From contig NC_044277.2 of assembly GCF_004027225.2 (NCBI RefSeq), positions 133,764,057-133,828,056 of the forward strand: a stretch of DNA of 64,000 bases, in the 5' to 3' direction. The position numbers and the translations under genes are program-made. Numbering within the stretch: position 1 is the first letter of the stretch; each line of letters begins with the position of its first letter. This stretch comes from Strigops habroptila (lineage: Eukaryota > Chordata > Aves > Psittaciformes > Psittacidae). The notes beneath the pieces are model-generated. The model searched no databases and had not been told where the DNA came from. It saw nothing but the letters and a program-made list of their open reading frames with translations. Of this stretch, positions 48,263 to 62,200 are shown piece after piece.

Positions 48263-51200
48263 CTACAGCAAGACTGCATCTTAAAACTTCAGGGACTGTG
48301 TCTGTTAACAAAGATTTCTTTCATTTTGGGTTATTTTTGGACATTGTTTCTGTTCATTGTATCTTTTAAGGTGGGAAGGGTGTTGTGATTGTTTTTGGGG
48401 AAGGGTATGTGTGATTTTTACTTCTTTGTTACACTTGGTTTGTGTTTAAATGCAGAGGTACTGTTTCTCGTTGGATCATAACTGTGTCCATGATGAATGT
48501 TTTTGATTGTTTCTCTCCTGCCTGTGCACTTCCTCTTCTCTTCACCTCATAAAAGCAACAGAGCAGAATTTGGCCTTTGCTCCCTTAGGAGAGAGCTGCG
48601 TGTGCAGTGGAGCACTAGGACGTCAACACGGTGCCCAGGCAGGCGCTGCTGGCTCTGGCTTTCCCATGCCCTGTGCCCACTCCCTGCGACTGTGTAGGAC
48701 AGAGGTAGAGAAAGTTATTGTCAACATGGGCAGCTAAATGCCAGCTTATAAGGTGTGTGGTGAGTCTGTCATTAATTTCTGTTGAAGCTTTTTAATGCAG
48801 CACCTCCCCAGTTATTGCAGAGATCTTCACCACAGGCATATGTGGCTGGTGGTCTGAGCTTCCCTGGGAACCAGCCTTTGAAACTGGGTGCCGTGTTCCC
48901 TGACCAGTTCCCAGTAAGTGTCATGGTCTCCCTGTCAACTCCTGCCAGTGGTCCACAAGAAATTTGCTGGCACAGACTGGCAGAGCCCAGCTAATTCCAA
49001 CAGTGCTTCACACAAGCAATTGAAGATCATGTGCATTATCCTGGTTTATTAAAGTTTTGGTGGTTTTTTTCTATTTTGGGTTTAGGGTTTTCTTAAATTC
49101 ACACAAAAACAAAGTATTTGCTTTTAAATTGAATACAGCTGGCAGTTTAAGAGGCATATTTCATTAAAATCCTTCCTGAACTGCCATTATGGGCAGTTAC
49201 TTCATGAAAGTGGATATGAAATGAGTAAAGTGTAGGTGAAGCTAGAATTTGTCATGGAGCTGTTACACATTGGGCCAATTACAAACGTTAATTTGAAATG
49301 ATGTAGAAGTGACTGGAAATTAAGAAAGTAATACTTGCCCTTTTTCCCATTTTGCTGATACAGATAAAAATGTTCTCCTTAACGCTGCTACTATTGAAAA
49401 CAATAAGGAAGTTCTTTTAGCTAGTGATATGGAATGGACAAAATTCCTAGTTGTGTTTATGACTAGAAGGTTGCCTGTGAATTACTGGCTGCCCATTCAA
49501 GGCATAAGCAGGTATCTCAGTGGTGACCTAGGGTTTCAGATGGCTTTGCGCAAACAGTTAACTCGTGCAGGAGAGAAGACTGTGCTAATACGGTACTTAC
49601 AATTAGTAAATCTTCATAAATATAGAAGTCAGTGTTGCCATACAGGAAAAGTACTGGCTTTTGCTAGGCTAAAAACTGTGTTGTCAGTAAAATGAATGTA
49701 CTGCAGACCTGCTGCCCTGCATTGCTCTGTGGTGGGAGCCTCTCTGCACAGTGAATACTTGATCCTTTCTAAAGAGCCTAGCATTGTTAGCTTTAAGAAA
49801 AGTGTATGATGCTTGAAGAAAAGACCAAACCTCACACTTGGTGTATAAAGCAAGACACCAGGACTCTAATTAGGCATTTGAACAGTGCAATTTTCTTGTT
49901 CCTGTCATCTTCTCTGAGTTGTGCCTGTCTGTAGTTCCTACATGCTCCAAGAGGAATCAGAAGGATGTGGGGGTTTTAGTCTTTTGGATTTTCTTAAATT
50001 AAGTAGTACATATTTATTTTTGAGTACAAAGTCAAATTGATCAAAGCTCCATTCAATTATTTCATACTTGCAGTGGTAAAAAAGAGGTAGAGAACCTCTG
50101 GGATTCAGCTGTCTGCTGCTTCTAAGCATGAATGCAAAGAAACCACTCCTGTAAGTAGATCAACTAACTTTCCACTTGGTGTGGTTTCCTCAAGGTTTTC
50201 AGCTGTTACGCGGAAAACTTTGCTGTAACAGTTTTTAGCTGAATGCTTTGGAAAGGTAATGGAGACCATGATTCCACAAAATATCAGCCGGAAGAGATCT
50301 CTCTTCTCTAGAAATTAACTGTCAGATCATGACGAAATGTGAGTTCCCTTTTTGCTCTAAGCTTTTCCACTAGGAGGAACATGTATTCAGCACTTAAAGT
50401 CTTGGAGGTATGTTTGGGTTTTCTGGTTTTGGTTGATTGGTTGTGTTTTGTTGTTTGGTTTGGTTTGTGTTTTTTTTTAACTAGCAGGAGAACCACTAGT
50501 TTGTTAGTAGTGCGTCATACCCCGTATTAGATGCAAGAAGTCGGGAGGCTTTATTTCATAGGCAGAAAGCTTCACAGCTTCACTGGTTCATTAGCTTCAG
50601 CACTTACTAACTCCTACCATTCTTCTTTCTTCTAACAAATAGAGAATGGTCCACATTACATATCCTCTAATCAGCATGGCACTCTGCTTCAGAGCAGGCT
50701 TCCTTGTCATGCTCTTCTATGTAGAGTTGATCTTTCTGAACTCTGAAATTGGTGCTTGAGAATGTTTTTAGGAGACCGTGGCTTCAGGAAGCCCCTGTGT
50801 GCTTGTTGTTAACAGGGGCCTTCTCTTGTAGAGAAGGGATTGAGCAAAGTGTCCTTGCCTTCAAAACTTGTACTTCACCGTGTGCTTCTCTTGCAGGGTG
50901 TTGAGCACTTCTAAGACTTACAAATGCTATCTTTCCAGTCAGATCACCACAGAGAAAGAAACCCATGCACAATGTTGTAGAGCTGAACCCCAGGTTATAC
51001 CCCTAACGATGCAGTAGACCAGATGACCAAGAGGAAGCAAATACACTGGTGGACAATTCTTTTCCTGTGATGTCATTTTGGCAAACAGGATTGCTTTTGA
51101 TTTTAATAATCATAGAGAACAAGCAACTGACTTTTGGACTTCAGATTTACAATTGGAGAGAAGGCTGCTGTTTTCTGTTTGGTTTGTTTGGTTCGTTGAT

Positions 51201-52203
51201 TGGTTAGGGTTGTTCCGGGTTTTTTTTAATGGCTGACGTTTACAAACAGCTAACCTGCACACTGATAGAGGTCCACATGATTCCCGGATAACAGCACCCT
51301 TGCTCTGTACACTTTACATGAACAGCTTTGGTTTCTTATACTGCACTAGTCTGAAGTTTTGCATCCCTTTCCTTTAGAAATGCTTTCGGCTGTTTCCTTC
51401 AATGTCTAACAGTTGCGTATTCTCAGGGATTTTACTTAGCCATGGCAAAATAAGAGTAATCACAGCCTTACCCTAGGAGAGTAAGGCTGCTTTTTGTGAA
51501 ATTAGTATAGCTGAGCACAGAACTCTGATACAGCATATGACACTGGCAGTGTCTATCCAATGTGCATCCTTGCTGAGACATGGTAAATCCCAAAGCAATC
51601 TGATAGAAGTGCTGAATAATGGCAGTCAGCATATTTGAATAGAGATCATACATGCATCTTTGTAATATAGTGCTGTTGGCATTAGAGCAGGGCTCTCAAT
51701 TTCAGACGAGTTCTGCTTAGCGATGGGAGGCTGTTATTTATTTTATTTATTTTGTTGTTGAGGGTTTTGGGGTTTTGGTGGGGTTTTTTTTTAACTATGT
51801 TCTGGAGCCCCCTCTGCTATTTTAAGACCCCATACTCGGTTGCATATTGAAGTACTGTGACATTACAATTGTAGAATATGAACTGGATACTCAAACGCTT
51901 TAGTGTAAACTTAAGTAATCTTTGAAACGTCCCATCTTGACACTGTTGTAATATGGGTCTCCCTTTAACAGATGCACTTAACTTTTAACGGCCATATACC
52001 TTCGCTTACAAGCTGTTTGTAAAGAGGACTTAGGTCACAGCTCTTTGCTTTAAAAATGTTCCATAGTTTGAAAAGTGTTTGCTGGATGTCTAAAAAGTAT
52101 GCCCAAAATGTGCTCTAGTTGTTCACAAAGTGCTTTGGCAAAGGATATGGACCATTATAGAAAACAGTGTTACATGTGTTCATGTGCTGGACCCAACCCT
52201 TTC

Positions 52204-52229
52204 TTTTCATTATCACTTTTCATTATCAC
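52204..52229 (+). repeat. Two-copy 13-base tandem repeat
   Basis: TTTTCATTATCAC occurs twice head to tail without mismatch in the presumed PLEKHA8 3' UTR. Confidence 0.9.
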
Positions 52230-53096
52230 TTTAGTTGTTGTGAAAAACATAAGGGAACCTTAAACTGCGTTTCATACCCCAGAAAAGTTTGTTAGCATGT
52301 TACTACCTGGCTGTATTTTCCTCTTACCTCACCTGGTCCCCATCCCTTCCTTTCTTTCATTGTCATCTGTCAGGTCTTCCATTGTTGCTGTCAGATTGAA
52401 GCATCTCTCCATAAGAACACAAAGCAGAAAATTTTGTGATACAAATGTCAACTTAGAAACTCAGACCTGAATACTTTGGCAGGCAACCAAGTATTCAGTC
52501 ATATGGAGAACGTGTTGCTTTTGCTGGAAGTTTCTCCCTGGTTTGACATATTTTGCTAGGAAAACCACACCACTTTGAATGTTTGATTTCACTGCTGAAG
52601 TTTAAATTGGGGTGCTTCAGACTTGGCAGTTCTACCTCTTATGAGTGAAAGCACAGGGATTGTTTTTGGTTTTAATTGACTTACTTCTCTTGTCTTGCCT
52701 GCATAGTATGGATAAAACAAAAAGAGAAGGGGGCTGGGAATAACTGAACTCATGCCGCGCTGCTACCTTCTATAGCCTCTTTGTGAACAAACCCTGCAAA
52801 CTAAGGCGTGCTCTAGGCAATATAAAATCACCCTTGTGCAGAAGAGGTATCATAGCGCACTTACTGGCCCTGAGCAAGCCCAGGCAGTAGCTGATCGTGC
52901 TCACGGTTCACACAAGGATTTAAGCACTTACTTTGAAGTTAGAACGTAGGCATATGCATCACTTAAACACTCATGCACCCTCCCACTGGCATGCAGTTCT
53001 TCCAAATGTGATCTTTGACTGTCATTTTTAATATCCCTTTCTTGGTATAGGATTTCTCCCCGCACATACTCCAGATGTGCTGGAGGTGGATTTTCT

Positions 53097-53117
53097 CATA
53101 TATATATATATATATAA
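53097..53117 (+). repeat. (AT)n microsatellite
   Basis: About ten uninterrupted AT units, followed by an imperfect continuation (AAATGTATATATG), within the presumed PLEKHA8 3' UTR. Confidence 0.92.
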
Positions 53118-53924
53118 ATGTATATATGAAACTTCCTTGTTTTCATCTCATGATTTCTGCTTAACACTGTCTGTTATTTTTACTTTTCATTGCAGCATTC
53201 AGAGGGTCCAAAACTTATTAATTCCTTTATTTAAAGCCGTCTTGAAAGTTTGAGATTTATGTCTACTTGAAACTAGACAAGTAAATCACATTCCAGAATA
53301 TGGTGACTAAACTGAAAACCGAAGCAGCTTGCTTTTGTGTTTTCCTTTTCTGTTTTCTTTTTTTAAAGCCAATTTTGGGCATACATTTTATCAATGTCAA
53401 GCTAAGCTTATGGAAAGCCTTACTTATATATACTAAAATACATTACATACATACTGAAATACATTTAAAGATGAAGAGAAGGTTTTCACACTTTAAATTT
53501 ACCTAATTCTAAGGGCTTCTTCATGCCCCCAAAATCACCTGTTTCAGTGTAAGCATTGCACAAATTGTGCTTTCATAAGCAATTATGTCTGAGATACTTT
53601 GGAGTTTCCAGTCTGCATCATCTCTCAGATCATACAGCATCTGTCTCTTCTTCTGGAGCATTGTTAAGACCTTTGTCAGACTTTTATATTATTTCATTAT
53701 AATAAACTTATTTTAAATAAGCATGTTTTAAAATCTTGCTTTCTCCTTGCATGGATTTTGTTTCTTTTATTGCATCAGGGGGCCTAAAGTGCTCTTCAGG
53801 ACTGCATCTGTTCTAGGTACTGTGTGAACAGTCAAAAACAGTATGTTTCTGGTTCACAGAAACTACCTGTATGTATCTTTGTATGAAGAATGTTAACAAA
53901 CATGGAGCCTGTTTAGATTACGAG

Positions 53925-53930
53925 AATAAA
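53925..53930 (+). other. PLEKHA8: Candidate distal PLEKHA8 polyadenylation signal
   Basis: AATAAA is followed within 40 bases by GCATGTGGCTGTGGGTTCTT, a GT-rich downstream element. An upstream AATAAA at 53,701-53,706 has a poorer downstream context. Confidence 0.5.
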
Positions 53931-53950
53931 AGCTGTTTCTGGCATGTGGC

Positions 53951-56141
53951 TGTGGGTTCTTGGCCAGTGTAAATATGTAAAGGCTATAGTTACAAAAGCC
54001 AGCCTGGCAGTGTGAGAGTAAGTATCAAGCACAAGTACTAGGGTGGAGAAAATGAAGTGTGGGAGAAGCTGCAGTATGCCAGACACTTCCAGACATTGGT
54101 GCAACCAAGCTTAAGTGTCTGTCCGTCTGGAATATTTCATCAAGATGTTGCCATGTATTTGTTCCTAATATTTCAATATACTGATCCAACTATGCTTATT
54201 AATTAACAGATATTTATTCCTCTTCTTTTTCTCCTTTTGTGTCTTAACACAGATTTTAGATTTTTCTTGCATGTCATCATTAAAAAAAAAAACACATCAG
54301 CCTTAGAAAGCTTCCAGCTGCCCTTCCCAGCCCTGTGAGGGATGGTTCCCAGAGAAGCTGCAGTGACAGCAGTGCAGGCTCAACCTGTGACTTTGGAGAT
54401 GAGGGAAAAAAGCTTTTTCAAGTTTCGCTGTGTTCTTGCATTCCCCTATCCTTCACCCCTATCCAGGGTGTTTTGGCTTGCAAGATCTGGTAAAACTTCT
54501 CCAGGATCTTTTGCTGTTAACCCACTGCTTTAGCAAGACATCACCATTAGTGCAGGAGTTTCACCTGGAACAGGGGGACCTGAAATTGGCGATACTTGTG
54601 TCCTTCCAGAGCTGTCGATCAAGGAGTCACTGAGATGCTGCTTCCCTGGTAGAGCCCCCAGTGGATCCTGGTGCCAACCACCAGCATTTGGCTGCTTTCT
54701 AAATGTGTACCTCGCTCTGTTCGGCAAGATGCAGTGGTGTGTGGCCTGTGCAAAGTCCTGCAGCCATGCCAAAGAGAGAGCATCTTTGGTCACTTTTTTC
54801 TCAAAGTCAAACCGATCTGAGGCTTCAAAATGCATTTTTACATCAATTCATCTTCCTACCAGGGCTCCTGCTCCAGCTATGGCTTTCCACCAAAATAATT
54901 TCCAATCAATTTAGCGTCTGTTTCCAGTGTCGGTAGCGCCAGCTCATCTGTAGCCTTCAGCGACCAGACGTGTCTCACATAGTTTCCTATAGGTCATAGT
55001 TTTCCACTTGCTTTCTTGCTTAGCAGCTGGTACCCAACCTCCTTCCTGCAAGCGCGAGGAAGCCATGTGCCACGCAGCCTCCACTGTGTTGCCTGTTGCT
55101 TGCCCTGCTTTCTCCCTAGCATGACATCTGAGCTGTGGTCTCAGGCATTCAACACTCATTGAGCCCAGCGCTCCATATCCCATGCGTAGAGCAGTAACCA
55201 GCTTTCCCCAAACCAACAGAACAAGACGCTTTGCCCCATGGGCAGGACACACCTGTGTGTGCTCCTCCAAGAGCCTGGGAGAGCTTTCTTGCCAAAAACA
55301 TGGTAGGAGACAGTCATCAAGAGCAAGAGGCACCCCCTCCCACACAGAGCTTTCTTCTGCTGACCTTGTGTTGAGGCACCACCAGTCCTGCTTCAGCAGG
55401 TATGCCAGCCAGGCCCAGGGACCTTACAGGTGCTTGTCTGTAAGGAGTCGTCTCCTTGTCAGGGACATGCTGAATGTTCCAGTTGCAGATTGGATCCTGC
55501 CAGGACATTTCACAGCTTATTTTCTTCAATCCAGTTTATTAAATTCCCCTTCCCCCAAAGTCTTTTAAGGATTTGTATTCTCACACCTTTAATTACAGCA
55601 CACTGTGGGTGTATAATCACTGCTGCTTTTACCCACCTCATACTTCATCACTCACCTTGAGAATGTTGCTCTCCCCGGGGGCTTGAACCAGCCCCTGGGT
55701 GGAAGCTAATTCAAAGACCTTGGACATGCTTCTTGTCAGCCAGCCCACAAGTTTCTTTATGTGACGCTTTATTTTCTATATTGGTCCTTTACTTGTGTAG
55801 AGAGTTCATACACCCAAGCTTTGCTCCTGAAATAGGACTCTCTTCTGTTGAAGCTCTTTCACTTTGGGTAAAGTAATTAAATATTAATTTACATTTTCTT
55901 AAGCCTGTAACATCAGGCAGTGTGACCAGCCTGCCACTATGTAGCTGTTACCAGTACAGGGAGAGGATTCATCTGTCCACTTAATATTTTCTTGTCCACA
56001 GACCATCTCATATGGAGCACTGTTTTCAGCTATTGATATAGATGCTTAAAAACACATCGAAGCAGGATATTCCTACACAAATGTAACTTTTCAAAGGTAA
56101 CTATTTTTTATTACTCCTTTTTTTTTAACAGAAAGAAGCAA
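53951..56141. other. Intergenic; coding-like minus-strand block, unidentified
   Basis: Past the presumed PLEKHA8 end, GC content rises between about 54.3 and 55.8 kb, and open minus-strand frames lie close together at 54,530-54,835, 54,944-55,345 and 55,317-55,529. A frame near 55.68-55.78 kb reads GLVQAPGESNILK just before a consensus donor (GTGAGT). None matches a family I know. A decayed mobile element or pseudogene on the minus strand is possible. Confidence 0.3.
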
Positions 56142-56204
56142 AGAAATAATCAGCCCTCTGTTGAGAAATAATCAGCCCTCTGTTGTTGTAATGAGCCCTC
56201 TGTT
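56142..56204 (+). repeat. 22-base tandem repeat, about 2.8 copies
   Basis: AGAAATAATCAGCCCTCTGT with the following TG occurs twice in perfect tandem (56,142-56,163 and 56,164-56,185). A degenerate third copy, TAATGAGCCCTCTGTT, follows. It lies at the end of the 143-codon minus-strand frame 56,150-56,581. Confidence 0.9.
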
Positions 56205-59200
56205 AAGTCTTGCCTTAAAGGACTTTTCTTATGGGCTTCAAAATTTGGTGAACCAAGACATGGTCTGGAAAACTGCCTTGGTTCTGTCTCTAAATAAACA
56301 TCAGACAGATCTGACCATCTCCTTAAATCAGAGCTGCCAAGCATGGGTCCCTCAGTCTCAGCAACAACCTTCAGTTGAGCCATAATTGGTGAGGGTGCAG
56401 AGGGGAACTCCTTCCAGTACCAAATCACCATGCAGTGCATCGATACAGTAGAAATTAAGAAGACTTCAACCTTCATGTGCTCACCAAACAGTTCAACCAG
56501 CCGTGAAACCAGGTACTGGTGTTGCAGGCAAGGAGAGAAACCAGAGCTACCTGAGCATCGCAGGGCAGTGCTGCATGGCACTGCAGAAACCCCACTGCTG
56601 ACACAGGGCTAGCGACCTTTTGGGTGGTTTTGCCTGTCTTTTATCCCACAACTAGAGTCCCGCCATCCTCAGGGCTCCAAAATACAGGGACAGTATGAGT
56701 AAAGAGAGCATGGGTTTCCGCTTGCAAATGGTCTAACAGATACTTGACTGCTGAATGCAGGAGGAATAATGACATTATTTGTTTGTCCTCAGGGCTCGGT
56801 TCTTCCTTGCTGATACCCAGTACAAACTCTTCTTACTTCAACCTATTTGCCCCAAGGGCCAGTCACAGCAGTTGAGTCATTTCTGCTGTGGTTACCCCCT
56901 GGCAAACCTACAGGACATTACCACTCATCAAATAACGGAGCAGTGTGGAGTGGAGAACAAATATTTAACATCTTTAGATCAGGATAACAGCTCAGTCTCA
57001 GACAGCTTAAGGCAGAGCTGAGCCTGCTAAGCCCAAGCAGCAACAGGTACAGCTCCCTGACTCTATTTAGAAGCTGTAATCCTGCAGCATTTCACACCAG
57101 GTGTTGTCTTGCTTAAAACATCCTGGCACAGAGCAAGCCTCTCTGCCCTTCACTGTGACCACCGAGACCTGTGAGATGAGCAGCTTTACCCTGCTGGTCC
57201 CATGCTTCTGCTTTGGGGTTACTGCTGGATTTGACAACTAATATCTGGTCAAATGACTGCAAGACTTGTCACTAACGTCACCAGGTGGTTTATGATGGTT
57301 TGTCTGAATGCACTGGAGCATTACAGATGAAATCTGGCTTCTTATTGTACTTCTTGACCAGCCTCCCTGCAGGTTTTTGGCCTATAATACACACGTTTCA
57401 ACAGGACATTTCTGGACAGTTCAGTTGCCTCAATTGTTCTCTTTCTTACCCCTAAGCAGTCATCTTCCCCTTTAAATCTGGTAACAATTCAAAACCTAAG
57501 CAGTCCTCAATATTACCTTGCTTGGCATGTCCCATCCTCAGAGCAGTGGTGCCAGGTAGGTGAGATGAGAAACCCAATGGAAATGTATAAAAGGAATTCT
57601 ATTGCTATAGTGTGTCAGGGTTGCCAGGGTCCCCTGTATGTTTGCCCATCAAATAACCTCCAAGAGGAAGGCATGGGAAGCACCAAATGTCTGACTGGCC
57701 CCTTCCCTCAGCTCCCTCATGGTGAGTTTAATGCCTGATGGAAATAAGAAGGGCAAGCAGCAATGGGAGCTCTTCTCTTCCAAACAAAATTCATCACTAA
57801 AAAGTTTCTGGCCCCCCACAATGGGCTTGGGAAGAGTATAGCGTCCCCAAGCTATTTTCTCCTTGCTTCACCAAACTGGAGATGCTCTGCTTAAGAGGGC
57901 AAAGGAAAATGAGACTTACATGCTTGCATTTCCACGTCCTAAGTCAGTGCTTGCTAGTGCTTCACTGGGAAATGCCATTGGGTGCCTCTTCCTCCTGGGA
58001 GGGTGATGGTGAATAACTGTCATCCCCCCCCTTGTTCACTTCATACAGGGGATGCTGACCCTGACAGGTATCTGTCTCCTCTCTAAGATGAATCACAAAA
58101 GCTTCCTTCCATGCCTGGCACAAGGGTCAAGCACATACATTTTGCCATAGGCTTGAATTTAACACTGATGTCAGTTTGTTCACTTATTCAATGGTGACAC
58201 TGTGGCTGAGAGTCATAAGTTGCTGAGTTTCTAAATATACTAAATGTGCTGCTCTGCGAGAAGGTTTATGTTACCTTCTCTTCCTCCTGGCTGATTTATC
58301 ATCCCATTGCCTCAGATTCCTGCTCCGTCAGGGCTCCGCATTTGTGTTGTCACACACCAGCTGGGCAGGCTCCCAGCCGTGCCTGCAAAACAGCTCTGGG
58401 ACTGCTTTGTCCTTCCCTGTGTCCTGCATAAGATGCCACTGGTAACATTAGCCCTGGGGAACAATGGGGACAGCCTGACACATAGCTTTTCCTGAAGAGA
58501 TGCACATGTGGCACGAGGCCCCTTCCCACCCTGAGCACGATAGCCAGAGAGGCTCCGGCTCCCTGGAGTGCCCTGCAGCACTGCTTAGCTTGGCTGGCTT
58601 CAGCTCCGTGGTTCTCCTTCCCCAAAGAAGATGCTGAGCAGCAGCCTGTGCAGGGAGGGATACTTGTTCAGCAGTGGGTCGGACAGCTGCAGCAAAATAC
58701 AGCTGTTTAAACCCTATTCTCTCTCACTCAAAAAGATCATGCATCCAAACTGGACCCTCCATCAGATGCACAGGAAGCTGTTAGAGTGAATTAAAATCCC
58801 TAAAAGGCCAGGGCTATAACTCAGTGCTTTTAAAGTGCCAAGATTTTGTTGGGGGAGGAGGGAGGGAAGTGGACCATAATGTAATTTCCAGCAGGAGTAC
58901 ACTCCTCTAATATAATTTGCCCTAACTACCCTTTCAAACACAGCCTTTCCTTGGCTGGGCTGGTTCAGGGCCATCCTCCTAAATGCCCCAGTAATTACCA
59001 ATGCAGTGAAAGCATGTGCCCAGGCTTTGCTCTGGCCTCTACAGACCTGGAGTCACACCAGCCTTCAATATAGAGGACTTCAGCAAAGAACACATTGCTG
59101 GGCATGGGGCTGAATGCATTAATCTAGTGGGGTTTTTTTCACTGACCGTGTTCAGTAGAGACACAGAATGGCTCGTTTGCTTGGGCTTTGCTCCTTTTTT

Positions 59201-62200
59201 CTCTTTGATTAAGGTTTGGCAGCACTCAGACAGCCTGCAAGTTGCACAGTCCCTTACCAGATCAATAAGCATCAGTTGCTCTGAACATTCACTAGTGGCC
59301 TGCTTTAGTTTGTCTTCCTGCCAGTAGCTTACATTGCCTGTAGCAGAGTTCAATAGCCCATTACTCAGTGTTTTCCATGAAGGAGAATGGTTTCCAGGGG
59401 AGGGACACTTGCTTTGCTGCATCTTTTGCCTAAGGAGACTTAGGCAAAAGCTATCAGAGGAAGAACTTGAAAGTCTATGACAAAGTGGTGTCTGTTGCCT
59501 CACCCTTTGTAAATTAAAATGTTATTTTTCCAACACCTGTTTAAAGATCTTCTTGTGGCATTGCCTTGCCTGCATGATACATTTGACTACATCAAAGAAT
59601 CACAGTACAGCACTGGTTTACTTCTCTTGGGTTTATTTTGGTCTTTTTTTAATACATGCCCTGATCGTCTGTGACAGCAGAGTGCCAAAGCTATTGAATT
59701 GTCCCCAAAAGCAGCTAACCAGGGACTTATTACTGTTATTACTCATAAGCAGCTGGTGCTTAAGGACTGTGCCTGTTCTGGGGAATGCGCGGTTTAAGGA
59801 TACCCTCCAATCCCCTCTCCTTTTGTCCAGATCACTAAGACTGAAATGGGAATTGCACCAAGATTACCTTTAAGAAGGAAAGAATTGCGGCCAAGGGGCT
59901 TTGACGTTTGTGGGGCTGTGGCATGCAGACGATGTTTGAAAAGGGGTGGCGTGAGAGGCTGAAAAAGAAGCTGACTAAAACCAGTGCTTGCAGAGCAGTG
60001 AGGGCATTGCAAGGTATTGGAGAGACTACAAAGGCTAGGAACTTTGGTGACATTAAAGGAAACTGTAAGGATGAAAAAAGGCAATGAGCTGCATGGCCAG
60101 ATTTATGGGCAAGGACGGGGTTGGCTACATTTCTGGATGATTTGAAGTGAAGAGAGACATGATGTAAGCATTTGGAAAGCCAGAGAGGTGAGTGTCACAA
60201 AGCTGAGCTTTTAGAAAGGACAGGCAGAAAATATACCGCCCCAAAGACTCATTCATCCTCTGGCTGTCAATTCACTTCCATTTCCCCTGGGGATAGACAG
60301 CACTGCCCTTGTCTGGGATACTCTGTTGTACAAAAAGCCTCTGGATGACTGCTATGGCAGGGCATGAGCCTCTTCCCAAAGCCTGGGTGCTGGCCGCTGG
60401 GACTGACCAAACTCTGGGTGCCACCACCACCATTCCCATCATCCATCAGCACCCAACACCATTGCTTTCAGGTTTGCAGCCATCAGCTCAGCCACTGGTA
60501 AGAGTTACAAACCAGTCATTAGGCTATGAGGTAGCAGGAGGAGATAGCACCCAAACTACAGCCCAAAGCTCTCTTAAAGCAGCCCATGTGACACCAATTA
60601 CAACCAAAAATCAATGTAGGTGGAGCTGTTCTGCGCATGGTGTGTTGCACAGGTCACTGTGGGGCTGAGGCAGTGGTAAGACTGGGTGTGGGGATGCACA
60701 GTCACAACCCCAGGCTGTCCATGATGGTGTGACCACACAGAGCTGGGTCCAGAGGCAGCTGGGGAGAGGCAGCAGGCATGGGAGGGGAAGCACAGGCTTT
60801 TTTCCCTCCCCAGTATCTTAAACTAAGTAATTACCTTTAAAAACTGTGTTTCCAAACCCAAAACAAAATAGGTTAAATTAAGGACATAGCAGAACTAAGG
60901 TAGCATGATTTATTGACATGAGCTGCTAATACACACAGTAGGTAACTACATATATTTAATTATATATTAAGTGCAAGCTGGATTTTTAGTAGACATTTAA
61001 TACAGTGCATGGTGTAAAATCATACTGGTTTTGTATTTCTCTAGAGCTGCATACTAATCACTTAAAAAACTCTCTCACAAGCATTTGCTGCTCCAAAAGG
61101 CCAAGGAACTGCAATACCCCAATTAACTTTTGAACCAGTCTTGGCACAACATGTTAAGAAACTCAGAGCAGGAGGGAAGATAATTCACAGCAGACCAGGC
61201 ACTGTCCAGCTGAAGAATCCCCAATTAATGATAAAGCAGTATGTCAGAAATAAGGAGGAAGGATTTATTTTGCAGCCTTTTAAATCATATATACTTAACA
61301 CCTTCCCAGATATCTTCCTCATGCTTTGTCATCTGAGGGAAACATGACAGTAATGGCAGAGAAACTTGTTTCAGGTCTTTTTTTCCCCCTTATATCTTAT
61401 GCTGCTTTCTTTCTGTTCAGATGCTGAATTAATGAAGTCCATTTAAAATCCATGCTTTGTGAATGTTTTCTGACCAGACCAATATGCCCCTTCCTGAACA
61501 TGTGCAGCACAGTACAATTTTACTATATGATCAGATCTCCTGTTTATATTCCCTACCTTCTATGCGCTTTGCTTTGCAACTCAATGTCCTTTGGAGGTAG
61601 GAGCTTTTAAAAATTATGTGACTTCAACCTGAAGATGAAAGGCCACTGGAATCACCAATTTTCCCAAAGACTCCAGCCTTTTGGGGAGCAGAGATGAACT
61701 CCTTGGAGAAGGTGAGGGGTTCAGATGAAAAGTCTCCAAGCTCAGGATGGTAACACCAGGCAGATGTTGCCAGAGGTTCATCTGAAGGATTGGCCAGCAA
61801 GATGTGCTGCTGGAAGCACAGCTGTCCTTTGGAGCCTTCTGCCGGGATACGTGCTACTGCATAGTGTGACGCTGCTGGAACCCATCACAGCACAAGGGGA
61901 AATTGAAAGGCAGCTGTGCTAGCACCCAGATTTCCAGAGCTTAGGGCAAGCTCCTTGCCCCAGTGGTTCCTTGGCCTGTTATTAAGACGTCTGTTTAAAA
62001 AGAAGAAAAGCAACAAGATGAAAAAATTTGAACTGGGCTACAAATGCTGTTGGCCTGGCTTCATAGCAACATAAATAGCTCAGGTAAGTGACAGCCACAA
62101 AGAGTACACCAACTGTGGGTTTTGTTGTTTTGGTTGTTTTGGGTTTTTTTAATTGATGATTTCCAGTATCACTTTGGACACGAAGAGTTGGAGTCTTCTA

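Larger units (their letters stand above)
48263..53950 (+). other. PLEKHA8: Probable long PLEKHA8 3' UTR
   Basis: After the TGA the sequence is AT-rich with many T and G/T-rich tracts and no splice-supported exon, for 5.7 kb. Candidate poly(A) signals are ATTAAA at 49,048-49,053, followed by a G/T-rich tract, AATAAA at 53,701-53,706, and AATAAA at 53,925-53,930, followed by a GT-rich stretch. Long 3' UTRs are usual for this gene in mammals, but the true end here is unproven; the ATTAAA site would give a short form of about 0.8 kb. Confidence 0.5.

Noticed and set aside
59039-59503. 154-codon minus-strand frame
   Set aside because: Ser/Thr/Cys-rich, with no recognisable similarity or splice sites and an overlapping plus-strand frame; coding status not supportable.
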